Numbered from the stretch's first letter, positions 41,931 through 52,566 are shown. The stretch: DNA of 53,630 nucleotides from Parietichytrium sp. I65-24A (GCA_012862575.1 BLSF01000118.1:1-53630); one strand, 5' to 3'. The notes: generated by a model not told the origin, from the sequence alone. A program made the numbers and translations.

Positions 41931-42387
41931 TCTCGAGCGCAACCGTCGTCGCTCTTGTCGTCTGTGGCCGTCCTTTGGTGTTCCGTTCTCTGACAAAACT
42001 TGTACTTTGTGGACTTTGTTATACTTTGTTCATCGTTCAGAACAGAACATCTAAACATGAGAACATCATGTGGATCATGTGCATCTCTAGGCTAGAGTGC
42101 CTGGAACCCGAGGACTAGGGTAGATGGCAGGTGGTGGTAGCGTGATGCGAACATGTGCGATCGAAGGCGATGTACGTGATGTGGGAACCGGGTCAGGAGC
42201 GCCGCCAAAGAGAATCCAAAAGACGACGAAACAGCGTTCTTGATTTTGTTCGACATCGTTAAAGTATGAGAACAAAATCTGTTGAGATGATTGATTCTTT
42301 CCGTTTTTAGTGTTTAGTGTTTATGTAGTCGTGTCCTCGGGACTTCCGGCGCGTCAGGATCTAGCAGTGCATGTCCGCATCTGTAAC
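41931..42387. other. Spacer between helicase start and member 3
   Basis: 457 bp separate the helicase ATG from the stop of secreted-family member 3, on the same strand. It presumably contains the helicase promoter. No ORF or repeat of note is present. Confidence 0.5.
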
Positions 42388-44001
42388 TCAGCCCCACTTC
42401 TTGAAGACTTTCTTAACCCCCTTCGCTGCTCCTGTGGCCACTTTGCTTACCGTTTTGCCCGCATCCGTGGCAACTTTTCCGACTGCTTCGGCGGCGTCTG
42501 TAGCCCACCCTGGGAGATATTCGTCTGGGCCAGGACCACATACAGTGGTTGGCAGCGCGCCGCCGTACCACTTGAACTTGTACTCTTGGTCTATGCAACG
42601 CGTGCAAGCCTCCAATGATGTCATTGCGAGTACAGGCTCCACGCAAGGATCCCCGTTGCTTATATGACCGATGTGGGCCGCGCAGCAGTCAGTAAATTCG
42701 AAGCTCCCGAGAAGATCTGAAGCGCTTTCTTTGCAAGCCTGCGAAACAGCGCCGAGGACGTCAAAGCTGAAACCAGAGCCACTGTCTATGGTGTCTGGGC
42801 CTTCGTCTCCAAACAGCGATATGGTCTCCAACTTCCACGAAGCCCCTTCGAGCGAACAGGTCTGACTGTCAAACTTTGGTAATTCAAGCACCGGAACATC
42901 GGCCTTTAGGCTGTTCATCAAATCAAAGAGTGGCTTCACCAAACTGACAAACTGGTTATAGAGCAACGCATTCGCTTCCTGTATCAGCGCTTCGATATTG
43001 CTCTGGAGCTCGTTGTAAATTGCGTCTGTGGAACAAGTCACGAGATTGACAGCCCGAGAGACAACGTCCAATCCGAGCCTCAGTCGAGGGCTCACGCCGC
43101 AGCAGTACGCTGCATTGAGAGCACTCTCAACTGCGCTCATAATGCGCTCAATGAAACTCTTCACCGCGTCAATCGCAGAACTTATTGCCGATATGATTCC
43201 GTTCAACGGACCGAGGTTAATGGTTGGGAACCTTTCCAAAACGTGATTGATGGCGTCGATCGCATTACTACATACAGCAACAGTATCGCCAGCACTGGTG
43301 GTAGATGGGAGCATGGCTGCTCCAGTTGCTTCGATGATAGTCTCGCCCGCACAGCCGCTTGTTCCAGTTGCGCAGGTGTAAGCCAGATCCTGAATCCCGA
43401 GCAGAGACTCAGCTTTGCTGGCCACCGCCGCGTAAAAGCCTTGAATTGCGTCGCTTGATTTTGCACCAATTTGCAGCTTTGAGTCGAGTTTCTTGTAGTT
43501 TTTGCCCACTTTGACAAGCATTTCACTGATTTTCTTGAGCTTCTCAAGAACTTTATCCAGCATTTTAAGTGTCATGTCGATAATTTTCCCAACTTTAGGA
43601 ATATTCTTCACCTGGAATTTGGTCGCAAACTTTTGTAGTTTATCCACAAAGTTTGCTGCGGTACCGACCACAGCATCCACCGCGCCAGAGGACCTTGTTA
43701 TGGCAGTGGATAATTTCTTGGAGAGTGCTGCCTTCGACTGAATTTGATCATTTACTGGGCTCAGGACTTGGTCGCATCTCAATGCATCATCCCGAATATC
43801 CGAGGTCTCGGATCTCCAAGAATTGAATGAGGAGAGATCAGCACACTCATCCCCCTCTTCGAGTTTCGAAACCACGCTTGCTCGCAAGCTTGTTTGCAAC
43901 TCGTGCAGCTGATGCATTGCGAGCCCATCGTTTTCACCAACTGCAGCGACCGTCAACAGCGCGGCGAGAAGGACCTGCCTCAGCCCCATCCTTCTTTTCA
44001 T
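42388..44001 (-). CDS. Secreted 11-mer-tail family, member 3 (537 aa)
   Basis: Starts MKRRMGLRQVLLAALLTVAAVGEND, a basic n-region and hydrophobic core typical of a signal peptide; Met5 is an alternative start. It keeps the helical core (KNIPKVGKIIDMTLKMLDKV), the cysteine motifs YCCGVSPRL, VTCS, DCCAAHIGHI, ACTRC and TVCG, and the pattern QFVSLVKPLFDLMN in the middle. The basic tail is shorter than in members 1 and 2: two 11-residue units (VGKVATDAGKT, VSKVATGAAKG) before VKKVFKKWG. The ORF is intact. The gene is separated from members 1 and 2 by the helicase gene, so the cluster arose by duplication followed by insertion or rearrangement, or the helicase was there already. Confidence 0.85.
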   Translation of the reverse strand: MKRRMGLRQVLLAALLTVAAVGENDGLAMHQLHELQTSLRASVVSKLEEGDECADLSSFNSWRSETSDIRDDALRCDQVLSPVNDQIQSKAALSKKLSTAITRSSGAVDAVVGTAANFVDKLQKFATKFQVKNIPKVGKIIDMTLKMLDKVLEKLKKISEMLVKVGKNYKKLDSKLQIGAKSSDAIQGFYAAVASKAESLLGIQDLAYTCATGTSGCAGETIIEATGAAMLPSTTSAGDTVAVCSNAIDAINHVLERFPTINLGPLNGIISAISSAIDAVKSFIERIMSAVESALNAAYCCGVSPRLRLGLDVVSRAVNLVTCSTDAIYNELQSNIEALIQEANALLYNQFVSLVKPLFDLMNSLKADVPVLELPKFDSQTCSLEGASWKLETISLFGDEGPDTIDSGSGFSFDVLGAVSQACKESASDLLGSFEFTDCCAAHIGHISNGDPCVEPVLAMTSLEACTRCIDQEYKFKWYGGALPTTVCGPGPDEYLPGWATDAAEAVGKVATDAGKTVSKVATGAAKGVKKVFKKWG

Positions 44002-45546
44002 TTCAAGTAGCTCTGCAAGCCTGATCCTGATCCTGCTGTTCTTCGCGTTTGGAAACTGCTTGGTGTCTTCAACTCGAGAAAATGGCTTGCAGACGCCGGT
44101 AGATCTTACAATTTTACCCTCCTCTGTGTAAGATATATTCGAGTCGAGTGAAAGTTAGCCTAGCCTGTCTGTCTCGATTGCGATCGCGACGATTGCGAAG
44201 AGATGCTCACAAGGGCAACAGCGACAGCTCTCAACCCAGCGCTAGACTTTGCTGTGACCAACCAATGTAATTGCTTTTCAAATGGATCTTGGTAAACTGC
44301 ATCGAATCCATCGATCAGCCAACCTCGCAATTGTAGAAAATGGGAACCCGCCAGGCCGAGCTCGAGAGCCATCAAAGTATCCTTCACTAGTCCCGATCCA
44401 CGCCCTTCCCAAAGCTCGAAAGAAAGAAAGAAAGCTCGGCTGACCCACAAAAGCTTTTGAGGGGACAGAGGAAGAGAAAGTGGGACGCGGACACTGGGAC
44501 TGCACCGCAGTGGTGCTAGCTATAGCTAGAGAAGTCGCTCATGCTTTTCACAGCTTTTCTTGCCTCTTCGGAAGTTGCAACTGTACTAGTACTGGTATTG
44601 CCATACTGACTGTGGCTCCAAAACAAAAAGCTGTTCAGTGATTCCGAAAGCATCTGCTGCGACTAAACGATCGATAATCGAGTGGCTCGTGTTGCATCTG
44701 CGACTTTGGCAGCGCATTAAAGTTTCCTTCCTGCGATCTCAACCTTTCAGAAGACGTTGATGTTGATAATGTTGATGGGTGATGAGGTGATCAGTAAGAT
44801 CATGAATGCCAGTGCTCAACCGTCGGTCTTTCAGCATCTATTTCTGTACATGGAGACTAGCTAGTAGAGAGACAAGAAGCAAATAAATACACGAGCTGCG
44901 AGTCTGACAACGAGTCAAGTATAAAACAGAACAGAATAAAGTAGAATCTCGAGAATAGATGCGCGATGTTAGGTGGATCAAGTTATTTTCATTTCTCAGG
45001 AATGTGCAGGAGTGCGAAGTCCCAAACGCTGTCCGAAACTGTGGGTACAGTACGGGTACTAGAAAACTGCGGCGCTTTCTGTCCCAACCCAGTGTCCCAG
45101 ACACAACAAACGTGAACGCAACTACTAGAAGGCAGTTGTGTGAAGAGAGTCAACTGGAATTTCGCCCGACGAGAAAACGAATGCAATTCACAATATGAGT
45201 ACCGGTAGCATTGACAAGAAGAAGACACCCCAAGATCAAAAGCGAGCTTGACTGAAGTGATTCACTGTTGGTCCTTCATAGGACGCCAGCGCGGTCGATG
45301 CCAATCGAAGGCCTATCGCAGAGACCCAGGAGGAAGGAAGGAAGGAAGGAAGGAAGGAAAGATTCAACTTGCATGCTTTATTAAAATAATAAAAAAATAA
45401 AAGGAAAAAGAACTTAAAATTAGAATTAGTGTATGTTGCTCTTTCTCACTCAAACGTTGGAAGTCATGCACATACTGATAATTACTGCCGAAGAGGCGTT
45501 ACTTGGGGAGCATGTATCCTCGTGATTTTCGCACAGAAATGTTAAG
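44002..45546. other. Intergenic region between members 3 and 4
   Basis: 1.5 kb with no supported gene. A (GGAA)n tract lies at about 45330-45358. The segment just upstream of member 3 has cgcgtttggaaactgcttgg at 44044-44063, weakly like elements upstream of the other members. Confidence 0.5.
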
Positions 45547-47139
45547 TTATCCCCACTTTTTAAAAAACTTCGTGATCTCAGTTGCTGCACTTGTGACAGT
45601 TTTACCAGCAGAACCAGTCCACCCAGGAAGATACTCGTCAGGTCCAGCTCCGCAGACTGTAGTCGGCACGACTCCGCTCTTCCATATAAACTTGTAGTCT
45701 TGACTTTGGCAACGAGAGCAACTAACGAGCGCGGTTGGCGCGACGAGAGGCTCCACACATTCCGTGCCATCTTTGATAGTACCAATGTAAGCACTGCAGC
45801 AGTCGCTAAACTGAAAGGAACCCAATAAAGCTGTTATTGCCTCGGAGCAAGCTGCTTGGACAGAAGAAGCAAAGTCAAAGTCAAAATCGCCGGTCTGATC
45901 GATAGTCTCGGCTTGCCCATCGCCAAAGAACGAAAGGCCTTCGGATCCCCACGACGTTCCATCAAGCGCACAGGTTTCGGAGTCGTAAGTTGGTAATGCG
46001 AGCGTCGGGATGTCTACCTTTGCATCGTCCATCAAGTCAAACATAGGCTGCACCAATTTGACGAACTGCTCGTAGAATAGAACATTCACCTTCAGGATCA
46101 ACAAATTCACATTTTCGTGTAAGGTGTCGTAAAGTCCTCGCACCGAGCATGTGACAAGATCGACTGCACCCTTGACGACCGAAACACCAAGCTGAAGGGT
46201 TGGACTTACTCCGCAGCAGTAAGCCTTGCTCAAAACCTTCTCTACGGCATCGACAATCTTGTCGACGAATGCTTTGATATCCTTGACTGCAGATGCTGTC
46301 GTTCCGACAAGCTGATTGAGCGGTGCGACATTCACGTCGGGGAACATATCAAGAACTGGATTTATTTCGTCTGCAACGTTGCTACAGGCGGAGATCACAT
46401 CCCCAGCTTCAGTAGTAGGCTGCAGCTGCTCCTTCGCCGTGTTCTCAAGATTGATATCATCCGTGCAGGTGGTGGTTCCGGTGGCGCATTTGAGAGCTGC
46501 GTTTTGCATCCCAAACAGTGCTCCAGATTGAGAGGCCACCTTCACGTGAAGTGTCACGATCGCGTTGGTGGCTTTCGCTGCATATTGCAGCTTCTCGTCG
46601 AGCCGAGCATAATTGGATGCGACTTTCTTCAAAACCTCGGTCACAATCTGGAGCTTTTCAAGAACCTTGTCAAGGACCTTCAAGGTAATGTCGATTATTT
46701 TGCCCACCCTTGGAATGTACTTGATCTGCAAGGTTGTCGCGAATTTTTTCAGTTTCGTCACAATTTCCGCAGACACGTCCACCACGGTATCGACATTCTC
46801 TGACGTCTTTGTGACGAGCTCAGACAGTTGCCCCGAATAATATGCCTTCTTTTCGAGTTCAGCATTCAAAGGAGCGAGATCCTGTTGGCATTTGGTGGCA
46901 TCAACAGTGATCTGCTCAGTCTCCTTTTGCCACGTGTAAAAATTTACCATCAGGCCGCACGCTAGTCCCGAGGGAGTGCTGATCTCAGCCGGCGAAGCCA
47001 TGCCCAGCACGACTGAACGAAGGCTGCGCTTTGCAGCATCCTTGACACGGCTGCGAACAGAAGCGGCAATCTGCTCGCCTGTCGCGCTGGTTGAGAACGC
47101 GGCAAACAGGAATACCACGATCAGCGCCTGCAGTTTCAT
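45547..47139 (-). CDS. Secreted 11-mer-tail family, member 4 (530 aa)
   Basis: Starts MKLQALIVVFLFAAFSTSATGEQ, a clear signal peptide pattern with a small-residue cleavage region. The most divergent member, but all landmarks are kept: KYIPRVGKIIDITLKVLDKV core, YCCGVSPTL, VTCS, DCCSAYIG, SCSRC and TVCG. The tail is shortest, with about one 11-residue unit (VTSAATEITKF) before FKKWG. Compared with members 1-3 the DPC-V-P segment reads TECVEP. The ORF is intact and uses an ATG 62 bp or more from a shared upstream motif. Confidence 0.85.
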   Translation of the reverse strand: MKLQALIVVFLFAAFSTSATGEQIAASVRSRVKDAAKRSLRSVVLGMASPAEISTPSGLACGLMVNFYTWQKETEQITVDATKCQQDLAPLNAELEKKAYYSGQLSELVTKTSENVDTVVDVSAEIVTKLKKFATTLQIKYIPRVGKIIDITLKVLDKVLEKLQIVTEVLKKVASNYARLDEKLQYAAKATNAIVTLHVKVASQSGALFGMQNAALKCATGTTTCTDDINLENTAKEQLQPTTEAGDVISACSNVADEINPVLDMFPDVNVAPLNQLVGTTASAVKDIKAFVDKIVDAVEKVLSKAYCCGVSPTLQLGVSVVKGAVDLVTCSVRGLYDTLHENVNLLILKVNVLFYEQFVKLVQPMFDLMDDAKVDIPTLALPTYDSETCALDGTSWGSEGLSFFGDGQAETIDQTGDFDFDFASSVQAACSEAITALLGSFQFSDCCSAYIGTIKDGTECVEPLVAPTALVSCSRCQSQDYKFIWKSGVVPTTVCGAGPDEYLPGWTGSAGKTVTSAATEITKFFKKWG

Positions 47140-48270
47140 TTTCTCTCTTCTTTTGTCAATGACCGCACTTGTGCTCTTGCCAAGTGCTCTGCGGCGTCTC
47201 TATGTCCTGCGATTGGGGTTTGCAAGACTGGAAACCCGCTGCTCACAGAGCGCACAGCCTATACCTATGCCTTCCACAGCTTATCCAGCTTATCCAGTGC
47301 ATGCTACCTGCGGCCCAAACTTCACTTTGTTGGCCAACAGATGCCAACAGCCAACTAACTAAGAGCTTGCCTCGCAGTCACAATACCACAACCTGTAACG
47401 AGTAACGAGGGGCTCCCTGTCGCACGTATTGTATGAAGTTGTGTGCAATCTGCAATGCGAAAGAAGCGAATGCAGGAGGCGTTTGTGGTCGAGTATGTGT
47501 GGTAGAACACGACTCACTCAGAAAGCTTGGAGCTTTACTTCTTTGCTATTACAAAGAAGGTTGCTATTGCACACAGCCTTTCTCTGACGGTTTGATCGAT
47601 CTCTCTATTTTCAAAGAAACAATCAACCCTTTGCATGGCGTGGAAGGCGGTTATTTTCACAACTCCTGAGTCCGAGAACTCTAGCTAGCTAGACACTCCA
47701 GACGCGAGTTTCAGGAGGTGTTTCAGGACGAACCTTCTCTTCATCTTCATTCACAGTCAAGGTGTAGGTGCACAGCTACGTGTGCGTACGTCCGGAGCCA
47801 AATGTGTTCAGCGAGAACTTACTGTTTATTAACGATTAGGTAATCTTGACAATCTTAACTGTTGAATGATCGCGAGGGGAATCGCGAGCAAGTGGGTTTT
47901 GCTTGGAACTGTCGCGACTTGTCGCAGATCATGCCAGCCATACCTATAGGCTGGAGAGTTCTGATTGATACTGGCCGCGCGAAAATACTGCTTTGCAAAA
48001 GGAAGATGGCCGGCGAGGTCACTTTTGGGGCTCATCAGTTCAGAATTCAGAATTTAGCCTTTTGGTCTATGAAGACTATGAAGGAGACCAGAAGGGATAG
48101 GTCGGCCGTTGCCTAGAGCGCTTGCTCGCCACTGACAGATGCGACGGCCAACGGGTAGCTCATGTACTGTGAGTACTGAGCAACTGAGCACGCAATTTTG
48201 CAGCGAGATCCGCGAAATAACAGCAAATTTCGCTGGCTGATGCGAAGAGACCGAGAATCTGACTTTAGAC

Positions 48271-48469
48271 ATTTGGGCAATCTCGTGTATCTCGTGATTG
48301 CGGTCTCTGACGCCCTGCATTTACCAGGCACCCTTTGCACACAGATGCTCACTGGTGTGCCCTCTCGTTCATTTGGACACTTGGCAATCTCGTGATTGCG
48401 GTCTCTGACGCCCTGTTTTTACCAAGCTCGCTATACACACAGGTGTTCACTGATGTGCCTTCTCGTTCA
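48271..48469. repeat. Tandem duplication of about 100 bp
   Basis: Units 48271-48370 and 48371-48469 share attgcggtctctgacgccct and a matching tail ending tctcgttc. They differ by scattered substitutions and small indels. They contain no ORF that I can support. Confidence 0.85.
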
Positions 48470-49514
48470 CTGTGACACTCGGGCTAGGCAGCCCTTTGGT
48501 GATGAGCCCTGTCAGCTTGTCGTCCATTCTTGGCACGTTTCAGCAGAATCAATTTTAGCAACACTCAAAAAGCAGACGCTTTCGGTTTGACTCCACAGCT
48601 CTCTCGAATAATGTATGCTGAAGTTTTTTTAAAGTTACAGTTAATTCGAACGCGATCTGTCGCAGTGGACTGGAGGCTCATTGGATTGCAGACGCGCTTG
48701 GTCGTCCAGGGCTTCATCGAGTCAGTCTGCCACGCCGTTTAAGGATGTCCCGGCACGTGCAACAATACTGCGAATCGCGAAATTAAGGCCAACCTTGCAA
48801 TTTATGTATTTCTACGAACGGGAAAACATCCACCGCTATGTTCTGAAGAATGTGAGACGGTTGCCAACGACTTTCACACGTCATGATTCCGTGGACGTGT
48901 CGAGTTTCATTGAACATTTCGTCGATTTCTGGAGCCACGAGGCCACGAGCGCAGCGGAAACAATCCCTATTGGAAGGTAGGGTGACATTTCGTCAACATG
49001 TACAACTGCGAAACGTTTCACACGAACGCTTTACATTGACTGTGTTTGGATATGTTTGGATGTGCTTGGAGTGTTTGGATTTGGTTCCGATTGATAGAGT
49101 TTTTATAAAAATAGTCAAAGGAGGGAAAGAGATGAGTAGCCAGACTTTGAACAACGGCGAGAAATCTGTCGCGAATGTCGCTCTCCCATTTCTCCCATCA
49201 TCGGATTTATCATCACCATCATCGCACTTGTGTACACTATCACTCATTACCTGAGATTCCTGAGATTACCGTGTCATGGCTGAGCCTACGGCCCACCTAG
49301 TGGGAGCCGGAATTCTGTCCTCGGCGAGGACACTTACTGAGGTGACAAACTTGCGCAGTCAGATTTCAATAGGGATAGAGAAGTTCTTACGCGCGAATAC
49401 TTTGATCGGCGAGTATTCATTGGAAAGTGAGCTCTAGATTTCGTACTCTGAACACTGAACTGTGAACTGTGAACTTTTCGACTTTTTCGGAGGACGAAGA
49501 AACAAGAGTCAAGT

Positions 49515-49567
49515 GTGAAACGTGAAACGTGAAACGTGAAACGTGAAACGTGAAACGTGAAACGTGA
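49515..49567. repeat. 7-bp tandem array (GTGAAAC)n
   Basis: About seven consecutive copies of gtgaaac, roughly 220 bp upstream of the methyltransferase-TPR ATG. Confidence 0.9.
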
Positions 49568-49787
49568 GCGCGCATGACCGAAGCTGAGCATCGCTGGCAG
49601 CGTAGATTGACGGAGCCTGAAGGAGCTTGAGCATTTCCCAACGGTTCGCGAGTACATGAAGTTGTATTTGGCTGAAGAGTGAAAGCTGCTGGCAAGATTT
49701 TTTGGTGTGAAAGTTCAAAGTTAGCCGTCACTGGTCTCCGTGGACGCGAGGCAAGGCGCGGCTAAAAGAGCATGCGAGAGGTCACAG

Positions 49788-51494
49788 ATGGACTTGCGCT
49801 CCGCGGGTTTTACTCGGCTCCGAAGCTCTGATTTGTGGGCAGCGCAACGTGGATTCTATGTGTCTCGGAGCGTGAGCGCTTGGAGCGATGCGGTAGTGCC
49901 AGATTTTGTGAGCTCCAATGCTTTTGTCGGAAAGCAGTATGCGCAGCTCATTGCGGCTTTCTGCAGGGACTGTGAGACCAACACTGATAGCGCCAAGATT
50001 TTCGTGGTAGAAGCGGGAGCTGGGCATGGAAAGTTGGGATTTCAAGTAGTCACAGAGCTTGTGCGGCTTGGCATGCAGCACAGGGTGTGTTATGTGCTGA
50101 CGGATATCTCGGAGGAGACGATTTCTTTTTGGATGAGCCACTCTAAACTGAAGCCTTATTTTGATTCGGGCTTGATGGATTGCGCAAAGTTTGACGCTGA
50201 GAAAGACTCGGAAATCTTGCTGCGATGCAGTGGCACCAATATATCTGCAGCCTCCCCCGTGGACGAGCCGGTCTTGCTCATTGCAAACTATTTGTTTGAC
50301 ACACTCAAACACGAGGCATTCCAGTACAGTCCAGCCGATGGGTTCTCAGTGGGTTATTGCAAGACTGTAATTAACGTAGATGACAAGCAGCATCTCACCG
50401 ACATCAGCTGCTCGTGGAAATATGTTCCTCTCGATGAGAGAGAGCTAGACGACGAATATCAAGAGACAGGACAGTCACGAGAAGGGGCCTCAGAATTGAC
50501 AATCTTGAAACTAGTACTAGACGGCTACCAGTCGCGCTTCACAAAGTTGAGCCAAGAGCAGCAAAGCACGGAAGGGGAATTCTCGCTCTTGATTCCGCTT
50601 GGGGGGATCCGACTCATAGACTTAATCAGCCGTGTATCCAGGACCTGTGCTGCCGCTTTGGTAGGTGACAAAGGTTACGGCTCTCTTGCAGAAATGAGAG
50701 GTCTTCGTGACCCGCACATCGCTACACACGGAAGCTTCTCGATGATGGTGAACTTTGATGCAGTTAGGTATTTCGCGAAAACTTCGTGCTCCGCACTCAC
50801 TTACGAGACTCCATATCGCTCCGGTTTCAAGTGCATGGCAGTCCTAATACCGCCTCCCCGTGAAAGCAACACGATGCTTGGCTTCTTGCCAACGGCATTA
50901 TTCGGTCGACCTGGACCAAAGCCAAGAGTCCCAGCCCATTTTCCAGAATTCGCAGTAGAGTGGCTGGACACTATTGCGCACTTTGATCCGGAGTCGTTTA
51001 ATACCGTACAGCGAGCGATCCTCGATCGAGTCAAACGCAAGCTCCCAAGTCTTTCGCTTGCTTGTAATCTATTGCGGCTAGGGAACCATGACGCGGAGCT
51101 GTTTTTCAAGTACAGACAGGCCTTCATAGAAGGCGCGCCATTCGCATCAGCGAAACAGGCTGCAGATCTCTTGGAAGACCTGGCCATCGTGCAACAGCGC
51201 TACTTTCCGCACATGTCTTCGAACAAAGACGTGAATTTCGAGGTTGGAAGAGTACTCATGGGACTTCGGCAGTACGCCCTTGCCTGCGAGGCCTTTCGTG
51301 TGTCAGAGGCGGAATATGGCCAGCATTTCGTGACCTGGTACAACATTGGGATTTGTCACTATCGCTGCAGTGAGATTCGCCAGTCCCTTGCTGCTTTCGA
51401 ACGCTGTCTAGAGATGAACCCCACCTACCCGGAAGCCGTCGCTTGGAAGGCCAGGGTCGAAGCTTGGGCGACTGATGAAGCTGTTGATCCGTGA
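49788..51494 (+). CDS. SAM-dependent methyltransferase with C-terminal TPR
   Basis: A 568-residue protein. Residues 20-180 carry a class I methyltransferase pattern: FVGKQYAQLI, the SAM-binding glycine motif VVEAGAGHGKLG (73-84), YVLTDISEE as the second strand with an acidic end, and LLIANYLFDTLKHEAF (163-178), where MidA/NDUFAF7-like and related enzymes have N-E-L-F-D. The C-terminal part (about 480-560) has tetratricopeptide-like helices (ALACEAFRVSEAEYGQH, WYNIGICHYRCSEIRQSLAAF, CLEMNPTYPEA). The combination suggests a protein methyltransferase that recruits its substrate through TPRs; substrate unknown. The frame is open to a GTG at 49740 but the first ATG is at 49788. Its stop lies 16 bp from that of the convergent coiled-coil gene. 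Confidence 0.8.
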   Translation: MDLRSAGFTRLRSSDLWAAQRGFYVSRSVSAWSDAVVPDFVSSNAFVGKQYAQLIAAFCRDCETNTDSAKIFVVEAGAGHGKLGFQVVTELVRLGMQHRVCYVLTDISEETISFWMSHSKLKPYFDSGLMDCAKFDAEKDSEILLRCSGTNISAASPVDEPVLLIANYLFDTLKHEAFQYSPADGFSVGYCKTVINVDDKQHLTDISCSWKYVPLDERELDDEYQETGQSREGASELTILKLVLDGYQSRFTKLSQEQQSTEGEFSLLIPLGGIRLIDLISRVSRTCAAALVGDKGYGSLAEMRGLRDPHIATHGSFSMMVNFDAVRYFAKTSCSALTYETPYRSGFKCMAVLIPPPRESNTMLGFLPTALFGRPGPKPRVPAHFPEFAVEWLDTIAHFDPESFNTVQRAILDRVKRKLPSLSLACNLLRLGNHDAELFFKYRQAFIEGAPFASAKQAADLLEDLAIVQQRYFPHMSSNKDVNFEVGRVLMGLRQYALACEAFRVSEAEYGQHFVTWYNIGICHYRCSEIRQSLAAFERCLEMNPTYPEAVAWKARVEAWATDEAVDP

Positions 51495-51510
51495 AAATCC
51501 GCTTTCCAGG

Positions 51511-52566
51511 CTAGACCATTAGTCGAAGCTGCCTTTCCACCTCTCTGTGAATATTGTCTATAGTCTTAACCAAGGCATCGAACCCGACCGATTCTTCTGT
51601 CTTTTTGGATGTTTCTGTGCGAATGCGCGCGATTGTGCGCATGATTTGGCTTTGCTCTTTCAGGCTCTTCACCAAATTACATAGCTTTTGTACATCCCGC
51701 TCCAGCATCTTCACTCTCTGCTCCGCCTCCTTCCGTTGTCTCACTGATTCTTTCACGCGGTCGTCGTCCCGAGCTTTCTTCTCTCGCTCAGCGACTAGTT
51801 CGCGCCGGGCCTGTTCTGCTTGCTCCCGTATCTCAGAATTCTCTCCTTTCATTTGTTGCCATAGTTGCTTGAATTTCTGGTCCAGCCCCACCATCCGATC
51901 ATTCGCTGTTCGAAGACGGACCTCCATCTCTCCCACGACGTCGTTATGTTGATCGAGGCTGATACTTGCCTGCAACTTTACCTGCAGAGCCTCCCTTGCT
52001 CGCACTTCCTTCGCCAAATCGCGCTCAGCTGCAGCTGCCCTTTTCTCTGCGGCACTCACTTGAATAAGTGATTCTCTCTCTTGTTCTACGAGTTGCTTTT
52101 TAGCCAAACTCAGAGCCTTGTCCAGCTTGCCTAGCTCCTCCTGGAGCGCAAGTATTTCGTCTTCCGAGTCCTGATTCCCGACATCCTGGCTCACCTGCTC
52201 CTCTTGAGATGGCAGTGCTTGTTCAACACTCTCCTCCAATGCCTTCTCGGCCATAGCCAATCGGGCTTGGGCTTCAAGCAACTGCTTACGCAGTAGCTCG
52301 TTCTCGCTCTCGAGAGCATTTAGTGCAATTTGCTTTTCACCTAGAGACTCCGAATGACCGGCTCGCTCCCTGTGTGCAGCTAAGAGGCGATTCTCGAGAT
52401 ACTCTGTGCACTTGTCCAGCCCCTGTAGCACTTGCTCCATTTCAGCATTGTCTCGTGCATCTTGCTCGCACCGATCTCGTTCCAAACTGCTCCTCGAATC
52501 CTGCGCCCAATTGAGATGGTCGTCAATCATCGTGAGACAGCTCTTCAGCAGCGCTTTGGAGTCCAT
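51511..52566 (-). CDS. Coiled-coil protein (351 aa)
   Basis: Almost the whole protein is predicted coiled coil: heptad-rich, Glu/Lys/Gln/Leu-dominated segments from about residue 45 to 310 with a break near 115-135 (acidic, SQEEQVSQDVGNQDSEDE). The first 35 residues (ALLKSCLTMIDDHLNWAQDS) and last 40 (FDALVKTIDNIHREVERQL) are shorter amphipathic helices. No named family is recognised; a cytoskeletal or centriolar scaffold role is possible but unsupported. The frame extends upstream to 52599 without an ATG, so 52566 is the start. Confidence 0.78.
   Translation of the reverse strand: MDSKALLKSCLTMIDDHLNWAQDSRSSLERDRCEQDARDNAEMEQVLQGLDKCTEYLENRLLAAHRERAGHSESLGEKQIALNALESENELLRKQLLEAQARLAMAEKALEESVEQALPSQEEQVSQDVGNQDSEDEILALQEELGKLDKALSLAKKQLVEQERESLIQVSAAEKRAAAAERDLAKEVRAREALQVKLQASISLDQHNDVVGEMEVRLRTANDRMVGLDQKFKQLWQQMKGENSEIREQAEQARRELVAEREKKARDDDRVKESVRQRKEAEQRVKMLERDVQKLCNLVKSLKEQSQIMRTIARIRTETSKKTEESVGFDALVKTIDNIHREVERQLRLMV

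Larger units (their letters stand above)
47140..49787. other. Intergenic region of 2.6 kb
   Basis: No gene is supported. A 78-codon ATG ORF at 47433 (start MKLCAICNAKEAN) has several cysteines but no recognisable fold. The region contains a 100-bp tandem pair (48271-48469) and a 7-bp tandem array (49515-49567). Confidence 0.5.

Noticed and set aside
47433-47669. 78-codon cysteine-containing ORF with ATG
   Set aside because: It is short, has no recognisable metal-binding spacing and is not backed by context; kept only as a remark in the intergenic entry.
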